Positions 1 through 5,440 of a DNA stretch of 5,603 nt are shown piece after piece. Within the stretch, counting starts at the first letter, position 1. Every line of letters begins with the position of its first letter. Below the pieces are notes generated by a model. It was not told where the DNA came from and did no database searches. It saw only the letters and a program-made list of their open reading frames with translations. This DNA is from Candidatus Eiseniibacteriota bacterium (GTDB taxonomy: Bacteria; Eisenbacteria; RBG-16-71-46): assembly GCA_903921835.1 (NCBI GenBank), contig CAIXRL010000496.1:1-5603 (forward strand), written 5' to 3'. The position numbers and the translations under genes are program-made.

Positions 1-961
1 AGTCGACGACCGTGGCGAGCTGGCCCTTCGGGCAGTTCACGTTGATCGAGTAGCCCTTGCTCGCGGTCATCGGGGTCGCACGGTGGCCGCCCGGCAGCGT
101 CCACAGTGGCGCGATGCCCACGTCGATACCCGCCTTGCGGTAGTCCGCCCACGACCACGGACCATTGATGATCATGGCCGCCTTGCCCTCCTGGAAGAGC
201 GTGTGCGCGTTCTGGTAGTTCGACTCGCGCGGCATCAGGCCCTGCTTGATCTTGAGGTCGGCGAGGTAGGTGAGAGCCTTGACCATCGCGGGCGAGTCGA
301 GCGACGGCTGGCCGTGTGCGTCCATGACCCAGCCGCCGAACCCGGTGAGGAATGGCGCGAGCCAGTAGGGCTCCGTGGTCTCCATGGCGAAGCCGTACTG
401 ACCCGGCTTGGTGAGCTTCTTCGCGATGGCGACGAACTCCTCGCTGGTCTGCGGCGGCGTCGGCACCAGCTTCCGGTTGTAGACCAGCATGAGGTGGTTG
501 CCGACCTGGTCCGGGGCCTGCCAGATGTGCCCGTTCAGCGTGTCCAGCGCCTGCGGCACGAAGCGGTCGAAGAAGCCCTTCGGCAGCGCTTCGTCCAGCG
601 GCTGGATGAGCTGCAGCAGCGACAGTGGGCCGACCTGGTCGGAGGGCCCGAAGATGAGCTGCGGGCCGCCGCCCGCGGCGGCCTGCGTCTGGAACTGCTG
701 GCGCAGGTTCTCGGTGTCGTAGGGGACGTTCTGGATCGTGACTCCCGCGTGCGTCTTGCGGTAGGCGGCGATGTTGCGCTCGAAGCGGCCGCGCTCCTGC
801 GGGTCCATCTGCGACCAGACGACGATCGTCGTGCCGCCCTGCTTCGCGCCGGGGCCGGTGGAATCGCCGGCCTTCTTCGGCGCGCAGCCCGAGGTGAGGA
901 GCGAAAGGCCGAGCAGGCAGGCGGCGAGCGCGGCGGACCGCGTCGCGAGGGTGCGGGACAT
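1..961 (-). CDS. MalE-like ABC transporter sugar-binding lipoprotein (3' end cut by window edge)
   Basis: Periplasmic or surface-anchored solute-binding protein of an ABC sugar importer, of the maltose/maltodextrin type (SBP family 1). 320 residues are visible and the frame runs off the left edge without a stop; family members are usually about 390-430 residues, so roughly the last quarter is missing. Residues 1-25 form a lipoprotein signal peptide (Arg-rich start, hydrophobic core at 10-22) with a Thr-Ser-Gly-Cys lipobox, so Cys26 would be lipidated. A Gly/Lys/Ser-rich linker follows to about residue 43, then the first beta strand (TTIVVWSQ, 44-51). The best family signature is AAMIINGPWSW at 261-271, very close to the segment of E. 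coli MalE containing AMTINGPWAW. The Lys-Gly-Tyr-Ser-Ile stretch near 302-306 fits the following strand. The start is fixed by the lipoprotein signal and a GGAGGT ribosome site 5 nt upstream. Substrate is inferred from the GH57-like gene upstream; another oligosaccharide is possible. Confidence 0.9.
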   Translation of the reverse strand, partial: MSRTLATRSAALAACLLGLSLLTSGCAPKKAGDSTGPGAKQGGTTIVVWSQMDPQERGRFERNIAAYRKTHAGVTIQNVPYDTENLRQQFQTQAAAGGGPQLIFGPSDQVGPLSLLQLIQPLDEALPKGFFDRFVPQALDTLNGHIWQAPDQVGNHLMLVYNRKLVPTPPQTSEEFVAIAKKLTKPGQYGFAMETTEPYWLAPFLTGFGGWVMDAHGQPSLDSPAMVKALTYLADLKIKQGLMPRESNYQNAHTLFQEGKAAMIINGPWSWADYRKAGIDVGIAPLWTLPGGHRATPMTASKGYSINVNCPKGQLATVVD

Positions 962-966
962 CGGGG

Positions 967-972
967 ACCTCC
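967..972 (-). promoter_or_regulatory. Shine-Dalgarno site of the MalE-like gene
   Basis: The minus strand reads GGAGGT, followed by a 5-nt spacer and the ATG at 961-959. It is a near-perfect anti-16S complement at good spacing and decides the start of the lipoprotein gene. It is stronger than the site in front of the upstream hydrolase gene, which would suit a binding protein made in excess. Confidence 0.8.
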
Positions 973-977
973 GTGAA

Positions 978-991
978 CCCGCCGGGGCGGG
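978..991 (-). other. Small GC hairpin just upstream of the ribosome site
   Basis: The arms CCCGCC (978-983) and GGCGGG (986-991) are perfectly complementary; sterically this forms a 5-bp stem with a 4-nt loop. It sits 5 nt from the Shine-Dalgarno of the MalE-like gene on the transcript. It could affect ribosome access, but in DNA this GC-rich such a short hairpin can arise by chance. Confidence 0.35.
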
Positions 992-1003
992 AGTAGAAAC
1001 GAC

Positions 1004-1034
1004 GATGCGGCGCACGGAGTCCGCGCGCCGCATC
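1004..1034 (-). terminator. Strong intergenic hairpin, possible partial terminator or mRNA-end stabiliser
   Basis: GATGCGGCGC (1004-1013) and GCGCCGCATC (1025-1034) are perfect 10-nt inverted repeats. Inside them CGG (1015-1017) pairs with CCG (1021-1023) around an AGT loop, with one A/C mismatch, so the whole 31 nt folds as one near-continuous stem. It starts 30 nt after the stop of the GH57-like gene. On the minus transcript it is followed by GTCGTTTCTACT, only a weak U-rich stretch, so it is not a textbook rho-independent terminator. Partial termination, 3'-end stabilisation of the upstream message, or a dyad operator for the downstream gene are all possible. I see no convincing promoter between it and the ATG at 961. 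Confidence 0.5.
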
Positions 1035-1063
1035 GGGATTTCGGTCCGCGTCGAGCGGTGAGC

Positions 1064-4000
1064 TCAGGGCATCAGGACCAACCGACGCGTCTGCTGCGAA
1101 GCGCCGCGGGAGACTCGCACGAAATAAAGGCCCGGTGCAAGACGGCGGCCCTGGTCGTCACGGCCGTCCAGCGCCAGCCGGTACGTGCCGGGAACCTGTG
1201 CGCCGTCCACCAGCAGGCGCGCGCGCCGGCCGCCGAGGTCGTACAGGCCGACCGAGACCGGCGAACCCTCGCCCGCGCCGCCGGGCAGCCGGTATTCCAC
1301 CGTCACGCGTCCGTCGCGGCTGGGATTGGGCCACGGCGTGGACAGCTCGAGCACGTGCGGGAGTGCGACGCGCGGGTCCACCGACACCGGCGGCCCCTGA
1401 AGCACGACGCTCAGCAGGCTCGCGACGTTCTGGAAGCACGACGCGTCGGCGATGCCGCCCGCGACCACCGTGTAGGGAACGTACGACATGTGCGAGACCA
1501 CGAGCCGCACCTGCGTGCCGCCCGGCTGCAGCGTCGCGCTCTTCACGGTGAGCGTCGCCGTGGGATTTCCGGTCTGGTACATGGAGTAGCGCGAGGCCTG
1601 GTTCGCCGTGGCCGCCAGGAGCGGCTCGCTGAACTGCAGCACGACGACGCTGTCGTATCCGGTCGCCACCGCGGAGGTGAGCCCGGGCGCAGTGCGGTCG
1701 ATCGCGTCCGGTATGCCGTCGCCGTTGGCGTCGATCGTGATCAGCGTGCGGTTGTCGATGACCGGCGCGGTCGCGGCGATGTTGTTCGGGGCCTGGTCGC
1801 CCCCGAGTGCACCGCTGGGCTCGGGATCCCATGCCAGCGACGCCACGAAGCTGATCTGCGTGTTGGCGGGCACGTGCCCCACGCCGAGCCCGTAGAGCAC
1901 GTTCCAGGGTATCGCCAGCTCGCTGCCGCCGTTGAGCCCGTACGCGTGGCCCGGGTCGAACGCCTTGAGGATGGAGTCGGAGTAGTTCGCGGTCGTGGTT
2001 GCGGTGAGGATCCTGAAGAAGGACTGCCCGTCGAACGCTCCCTGGTGCTGATAGGCACCGAACTCCCAGTCCGGCTTGAAGCCCGCCGCGGTGAACGTGG
2101 CCCCGCGCTCCCACTGGTTGGTGGCGCTCAGGTCGGTCTGCCCGTTGGCGCCGCCCGGATCGGTGTCCAGGTAGAGCAGCCACGAGTTGCCGGTGACGAC
2201 CCCGCGCAGGCCCAGGTAGAGGTAGGTGCTGTCCCACGTCGCGTAGACGGCCTGGATCTCGTTCGTGATGTTGGTCGGCGAGGCGTTCCAGGCCGAATCG
2301 AACGAGTCCGCGACGGCCACGGTGCACGCCGGCCACTCGGACGCGTCGAAGTGGCCGTCGAGCGTGATGAGCGTGGGCGGGCCGTAGGAGACCGGTACGT
2401 TGCCCGCGTCGGTCAGCGCCGCGACCAGGTTGCCCGCGACGTCGCGCACCGCGCCCGGGGCGAGCAGCAGCTTCATCGCGTTCCGGTTCGCCAGCGCCAC
2501 GAACGCGTTGTGCACCGCGGTCGAGACCTGGATGGTGAGCGCGGACGCGTTGCCGGGCGTCAGCACCGTGCAGCCGCCGTCGAGCGTGACGTCGGCGACG
2601 CCGTCGTTGTTCGCGTCGATCGCGATGGACGCGGGCACGACCGTGCCCGGTTGCACGGGCTCGTCGAACGAAAGCGCGAGCTGGCGGGTCGCGGGGAAGT
2701 AGGTGCCGCTCACCGCCTCGGGCGGGAGCTGATCGGTGAGCGCGTTCGAGAGCGCCTGGAGCTCCGCGACGTGCCCGAGCGTGTCCGGGGCCGAGGCGTA
2801 GCCGCCGTAGAGGTAGAACTCGAACTTCTGCGTGCCGTGGATCTCGTCCACCTTCGAGAGCGTGGACTGGAAGTTGAGGTTCTGTGCCGCGCCACCGCCG
2901 CCGAGCACGTATGCCGCCGTGGCGTCCGTGTTCGGGTCGCGCTGGCCCATGTACGTCGTCGCGCCGCCGCCCCAGATCCGGTCCATGTGCGCGTTGAACA
3001 GCAGGTCCACCACGTCGGGCGAGAACCCGGACTGCACGTACTGCGTGGTCGCGCCGACCTTGTAGACGCAGTCCAGGTAAGGCTGGCCGGAGCCGAGCTT
3101 CACGATCTTGGTGACGCCGGCGTGCGTGAACGAGGCCTGGACCGTGCTGCCCGCGGCGACGTCCACGTGCATCGAGTAGAGGTCGTTCTGGTAGTTCGGG
3201 CCCACGTCCGACAGCGCCGCGATGTGGTTGACGTCGTTGTAGTCGCCCTCGGTGCCGGCCCAGTAGGCATTGTCGATACCGACGACGGAGTAGCTGTAGT
3301 CGGAGCCCTTCGCGAACAGCTGCGTGCAGCGCCCGCCGACGGACTCGAACACGCCCATGACCCGCTCGTTGTAGATCACGAGCTCGTCGACGCCGTCATC
3401 GTCGATGTCGGTCAGGAAGCAACCTGTGGGGTTGGCGTACAGCCCGCCGGCCCAGCGCGCGGCCTCCGCGTACGGCAGGGCGTTCTTGATGTGCGAGGAG
3501 TACTGGCGCTCCCAGCCCGACAGCGGGCCGCCCAGGTAGTCGTGCCAGCCGGTCTCGTGCAGGTTGGTCATGAGCACGTACCAGCCGGTCTCGCGGATCC
3601 TGTTGTCGGGCGCGGCCTCGAGCGCGGCATGCGCGTCGTTCCACAGCTGGCCGTGGTTCTTGCCGCTGCCGCTGCCGCCGTACCCGCCGCTGCCGTTGCC
3701 ACCTGTGGAGTAGGGGACGTAGCCGGCCCAGTCGGTGTACCAGGCGTTGTTGCTGCCGCCGTAGCCCTGCACGTCGCCGATGCCGCCGTAGGTGCCGTAG
3801 GTGGGCGTGAACGTGTCGCCGGCGAAGTCGGGATTGTTGAGCGCGTCGTCCAGCTTCCACGTGTGCAGCCACGCGCTCTCGGTCGAGCACTTGTCGATCA
3901 TCCACTGGTACGTGCCGAACGCGTACGGGAACGTGGTCTCCCAGCCGCCCACCGCCGCCGCCATCTCCCAGTCGTCGGCGTAGACCGTGAGGCGGTACTG

Positions 4001-5287
4001 GCCGCTGCCGGAGTTCGCCTCGCCCGTGAGCACCGCGAGCGCGCCCGTGCCGTCCCCGGAGTGCAGCTTGCCGGTGAAGTTGCCGTCACGGGGGATGATG
4101 CGAAGTCCGTTGCCCGCCAGGTAGTGGATCTGGTGGCTGTTGTGCCCGTTGCAGTGCGGCGAATCGTCGAGGATCACGCCGTTGATGCCGTGCGCCTGCC
4201 AGTGCGCGCCCGACCAGTCGATGACGCCCGCGTTGGGATACGTGCCCGGGTCGAGGAACGTGCGCTCGGGGACCCACGCCACGTGCGGCACGTAGTTGTA
4301 GCGAATGCTGACCATGCCGACGTCGTGCCCGATCGCCCAGTCGTTCATCGCGCCCTGCAGGAAGGGCATGATCGGCTGGCCGTACGCGGAACTGATCATG
4401 TCCGCCCAGCCGGCGGTCACGCCGCTTCGCAGCCAGCCGTTGAAGTCGAGCGGATCGCCGTTCTGGTGGTTCCACTCCGCCGAGCTCTGCAGCAGCGCCG
4501 AGAGGTGGAAGTTGCCGGGGACGTTCTTCGCCTCGTGGATGCGCACGATCTCGTCGAAGCCGCTGCTCGATTCGGCGCCCGATCGGCCGGCGAACACGTC
4601 GGAGTACGCGAGGCCCTGGTTGCCGTGGTGCGCGAACGCGACGTTGGTGGTGTACGTGTTCGCCGCCTGCGCGCCGAGCGGCGCCACCATGCGGTCGAGT
4701 ACGCGGCCGTCGGGCGTGAACGTAAACACGGCGGCGCGCCGGGCCGCTGCCGCACCGGCGGGCAGTGCCGCCGCGAGCCAGCCGTGATCGAGATGGTTCG
4801 CGTACGCCGCGGCCGAGCGCGCGGCCGCGCTCGCGCCCACCGACGCCGCGTTGCCCGCGGGGTCGAGCAGCACCATGCGGTCCCACGCGAACGGCGCGGC
4901 GCCCGACAGCGGCGCGGGCAGCGCGCCGTTCGCGCCGGAGCCCTCGTCGAGGAGGACCAGCACGCGGACGCCCGCATCGGCGAACACCGGCGAGCCGTCG
5001 CGCACCGCGACCGGCGCCACCAGGCTCACGCGCAGCGTGGTGCCTTCGCCGTTCGCGTCGCAGTAGAGCGCGAGGATGTTGCCGGCGCTCTCGAGCGCCG
5101 TGGCGTCGGCGTGGACGGTGCCGACCGCCGCGACGCTGGTGGCCGACCACGCGTGCGCGTCGGCGAGCAGCGTGCGGGCGCGGGCGGAGGGCTCGGGCGC
5201 CCGGACGGGCGACGCGGCGGCTGCGACGAGCGGAAGGGTCAGCGAAATGGCCAGCGCTGCGGGAAGTGTGGCGAGGTGAAAGCGCAT
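1064..5287 (-). CDS. Secreted multidomain GH57-like alpha-glucan hydrolase/transferase with FlgD-like C-terminal module
   Basis: A 1407-residue exported protein, likely a retaining enzyme acting on alpha-1,4-linked glucan (amylase or 4-alpha-glucanotransferase type). Order: signal peptide (1-25, LVAAAA before Ser26); beta-rich N-terminal region (about 45-205); GH57-like catalytic domain (about 210-615); beta-sandwich region starting with a DxDxDG motif at 627-635 (to about 850); SbsA-type Ig-like domain (about 853-970); DOMON/CBM9-like domain (about 972-1180); second Ig-like domain (about 1199-1300); FlgD/T9SS-sorting-like tail (about 1309-1407). The family call rests on WVPERTF with Glu341, YADDWEMA with Asp439, and HETGWHDYLGG at 577-587. 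The ATG at 5287 was chosen because it opens a classical signal peptide behind a GAGGGG site. The frame stays open upstream to the window edge, but that extension is Pro/Arg/Gly-rich, encodes the tandem repeat and crosses the promoter. Nine cysteines could form disulfides. Substrate and exact reaction cannot be read from sequence alone. Confidence 0.85.
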   Translation of the reverse strand: MRFHLATLPAALAISLTLPLVAAAASPVRAPEPSARARTLLADAHAWSATSVAAVGTVHADATALESAGNILALYCDANGEGTTLRVSLVAPVAVRDGSPVFADAGVRVLVLLDEGSGANGALPAPLSGAAPFAWDRMVLLDPAGNAASVGASAAARSAAAYANHLDHGWLAAALPAGAAAARRAAVFTFTPDGRVLDRMVAPLGAQAANTYTTNVAFAHHGNQGLAYSDVFAGRSGAESSSGFDEIVRIHEAKNVPGNFHLSALLQSSAEWNHQNGDPLDFNGWLRSGVTAGWADMISSAYGQPIMPFLQGAMNDWAIGHDVGMVSIRYNYVPHVAWVPERTFLDPGTYPNAGVIDWSGAHWQAHGINGVILDDSPHCNGHNSHQIHYLAGNGLRIIPRDGNFTGKLHSGDGTGALAVLTGEANSGSGQYRLTVYADDWEMAAAVGGWETTFPYAFGTYQWMIDKCSTESAWLHTWKLDDALNNPDFAGDTFTPTYGTYGGIGDVQGYGGSNNAWYTDWAGYVPYSTGGNGSGGYGGSGSGKNHGQLWNDAHAALEAAPDNRIRETGWYVLMTNLHETGWHDYLGGPLSGWERQYSSHIKNALPYAEAARWAGGLYANPTGCFLTDIDDDGVDELVIYNERVMGVFESVGGRCTQLFAKGSDYSYSVVGIDNAYWAGTEGDYNDVNHIAALSDVGPNYQNDLYSMHVDVAAGSTVQASFTHAGVTKIVKLGSGQPYLDCVYKVGATTQYVQSGFSPDVVDLLFNAHMDRIWGGGATTYMGQRDPNTDATAAYVLGGGGAAQNLNFQSTLSKVDEIHGTQKFEFYLYGGYASAPDTLGHVAELQALSNALTDQLPPEAVSGTYFPATRQLALSFDEPVQPGTVVPASIAIDANNDGVADVTLDGGCTVLTPGNASALTIQVSTAVHNAFVALANRNAMKLLLAPGAVRDVAGNLVAALTDAGNVPVSYGPPTLITLDGHFDASEWPACTVAVADSFDSAWNASPTNITNEIQAVYATWDSTYLYLGLRGVVTGNSWLLYLDTDPGGANGQTDLSATNQWERGATFTAAGFKPDWEFGAYQHQGAFDGQSFFRILTATTTANYSDSILKAFDPGHAYGLNGGSELAIPWNVLYGLGVGHVPANTQISFVASLAWDPEPSGALGGDQAPNNIAATAPVIDNRTLITIDANGDGIPDAIDRTAPGLTSAVATGYDSVVVLQFSEPLLAATANQASRYSMYQTGNPTATLTVKSATLQPGGTQVRLVVSHMSYVPYTVVAGGIADASCFQNVASLLSVVLQGPPVSVDPRVALPHVLELSTPWPNPSRDGRVTVEYRLPGGAGEGSPVSVGLYDLGGRRARLLVDGAQVPGTYRLALDGRDDQGRRLAPGLYFVRVSRGASQQTRRLVLMP
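1067..1363 (-). other. FlgD-like / T9SS-sorting-like C-terminal domain (residues 1309-1407)
   Basis: The tail has the pattern of the FlgD Ig-like / secretion-sorting family: a WPNPSRDG entry (1319-1326), a VEYRLP strand, the SVGLYDLGGRR core (1345-1355), DGRDDQGRRLAPGLYFVRV (1374-1392) and a short terminal strand ending LVLMP at the stop. In Bacteroidota such ends direct substrates to the type IX secretion system. In other high-GC FCB-like lineages the same module is widespread but its export role is not established. It indicates a protein destined for the cell surface or outside. Confidence 0.8.
1388..1693 (-). other. Second SbsA-type Ig-like domain (residues about 1199-1300)
   Basis: The segment begins APGLTSAVATGYDSVVVLQFSEPL and continues through ASRYSMY, VKSATLQPGGTQVRLVVS and a closing GGIAD...N stretch, the usual pattern of bacterial 'SbsA Ig-like' spacer domains (FSEPL and late 'G-I-x-D' features). 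It follows DANGDGIPD at 1186-1194, a calcium-binding-like loop. It is probably a rigid spacer between the DOMON-like module and the C-terminal tail. Confidence 0.6.
1748..2374 (-). other. DOMON / CBM9-like domain (residues about 972-1180)
   Basis: The domain opens with ITLDGHFDASEWP, typical of CBM9/DOMON-like modules ('DG..D..EW'). It has the AVYATWDSTYLYLGLRG strand pair, then WLLYLDTDPGGANGQTD, GFKPDWEFGAYQ and a late ELAIPWNVLYGLG strand. Such modules occur in glucodextranase and other secreted alpha-glucan enzymes and often bind sugars, so a carbohydrate-binding role is likely but inferred. Aromatic residues that could stack on sugars are plentiful (Trp1036, Trp1059, Trp1074, Tyr1079). 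Confidence 0.65.
2378..2731 (-). other. First SbsA-type Ig-like domain (residues about 853-970)
   Basis: This beta-sandwich pattern opens with PPEAVSGTYFPATRQLALSFDEPVQPG and contains a calcium-loop-like DANNDGVAD at 891-899. It ends with the GAVRDVAGN motif common to bacterial SbsA/Big_5 Ig-like domains. It probably spaces the catalytic part from the DOMON-like module. Confidence 0.6.
3443..4660 (-). other. GH57-like catalytic domain (residues about 210-615)
   Basis: Motifs appear in the GH57 order. The first strand is NVAFAHHGNQ (214-223), where the family normally has a His-Gln-Pro element. NFHLSALLQSS (259-269) fits the second strand. PIMPFL (305-310) matches the usual His-Pro-x-x-Pro region, partly degenerate. 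VAWVPERTFL (336-345) places Glu341 as the candidate nucleophile. IHYLAGNGLRIIPRD (387-401) and VYADDWEMA (435-443) follow; Asp439 aligns with the general acid/base in Asp-x-Glu motifs of the family. HETGWHDYLGG (577-587) resembles the Asn-Asp-Ala-Tyr-Trp-His-Gly-x-x-Gly-Gly segment of archaeal 4-alpha-glucanotransferases. Residues about 501-545 are a Gly/Ser/Tyr-rich insertion. Alignment was done by eye from memory of the family. Confidence 0.7.
3653..3787 (-). repeat. Gly/Ser-rich low-complexity insertion in the catalytic domain (residues 501-545)
   Basis: Residues 501-545 are about half Gly plus Ser with interspersed Tyr, Trp and Asn. The most repetitive part encodes GGNGSGGYGGSGSG (529-542) from repeated GCCGCT/GCCGCC-type hexamers at about 3662-3695 on the plus strand. 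It lies between the candidate acid/base motif and the HETGWHD motif, so it is a flexible loop inside the catalytic domain rather than an interdomain linker. Confidence 0.6.
5213..5287 (-). other. Signal peptide of the GH57-like protein (residues 1-25)
   Basis: MRFHLATLPAALAISLTLPL followed by VAAAA has a basic residue at position 2, a hydrophobic core at about 5-21 and an Ala-rich signal-peptidase-I-type end before Ser26. No lipobox cysteine is present, so the protein should be released rather than lipid-anchored. This is the main evidence for the start at 5287. Confidence 0.85.
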
Positions 5288-5290
5288 GAA

Positions 5291-5296
5291 CCCCTC
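5291..5296 (-). promoter_or_regulatory. Shine-Dalgarno site of the GH57-like gene, possibly occluded
   Basis: The minus strand reads GAGGGG, with the GAGG core 5 nt before the ATG at 5287. The four Cs at 5291-5294 and Gs at 5298-5301 on the plus strand are complementary across a 3-nt loop, so on the mRNA the ribosome site could fold into a short 4-bp hairpin. The fold is weakly supported given the base composition. Confidence 0.55.
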
Positions 5297-5318
5297 GGGG
5301 GCATAGTGGTCATTGCGG

Positions 5319-5335
5319 CCGCCCGGGGCGGGCGG
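5319..5335 (-). other. GC stem-loop in the leader of the GH57-like gene
   Basis: CCGCCCG (5319-5325) and CGGGCGG (5329-5335) form a perfect 7-bp stem with a 3-nt loop. It would lie in the transcribed leader if the promoter called here is right, about 31 nt before the start codon. No U-run follows, so it is not a terminator. It may stabilise the 5' end or simply reflect base composition. Confidence 0.4.
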
Positions 5336-5349
5336 ACACCATGGCATAA

Positions 5350-5378
5350 AGTCTACGGCCCGCCCGGGAGGAGGGCAA
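5350..5378 (-). promoter_or_regulatory. Candidate sigma70-type promoter of the GH57-like gene
   Basis: On the minus strand TTGCCC (5378-5373) and TAGACT (5355-5350) are separated by exactly 17 nt; each matches the E. coli consensus at 4 of 6 positions. The -10 lies in the only AT-richer patch of the region (TAGACTTTATG), which supports it. Transcription would start near 5343, giving a leader of about 56 nt. The upstream edge touches the tandem repeat. Promoter rules for this lineage are not known to me. Confidence 0.5.
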
Positions 5379-5440
5379 CGCCGGGTTGGGGCACGACGGG
5401 TTGGGGCACACGCCGGGTTGGGGCACGACGGGTTGGGGGG
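5378..5440 (+). repeat. 32-bp-period direct repeat with four CGGGTTGGGG cores and two G-quadruplex motifs
   Basis: Copy one (5378-5409) is repeated from 5410 to 5438. Each 32-bp unit contains two copies of the decamer CGGGTTGGGG, at 5382-5391, 5397-5406, 5414-5423 and 5429-5438, with start-to-start spacing 15, 17 and 15. On the plus strand each unit has G3-TT-G4-CACGAC-G3-TT-G4 (5383-5406 and 5415-5438), meeting the strict four-tract G-quadruplex pattern with loops of 2, 6 and 2. The G-rich strand is the template strand for the GH57-like gene. The array directly abuts the candidate -35 box, where activator sites or topology-sensitive elements would sit. Confidence 0.85.

Noticed and set aside
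83..976. Plus-strand open frame of 297 codons opposite the MalE-like gene
   Set aside because: Its product is Arg/Leu/Gly-rich with no domain, as expected from the antisense frame of a GC-rich gene. The minus strand gives a clear lipoprotein binding protein over the same bases.
978..1062. A separate promoter for the MalE-like gene in the 102-bp gap
   Set aside because: No -35/-10 pair with acceptable spacing could be found by eye on the minus strand; the gap is dominated by GC hairpins. Transcription from the upstream promoter is the simpler reading.
1158..2336. Long minus-strand open frame overlapping the 3' part of the GH57-like gene, and a similar one at 4086-5150
   Set aside because: Both are Arg-rich off-frame translations of the real gene with no recognisable motif; they are open only because stop codons are rare at this GC content.
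5378..5440. Possible CRISPR array
   Set aside because: The repeated core is 10 bp with gaps of only 5-7 bp between cores; there are no repeat-length units separated by unique spacers of about 30 bp and no cas gene.
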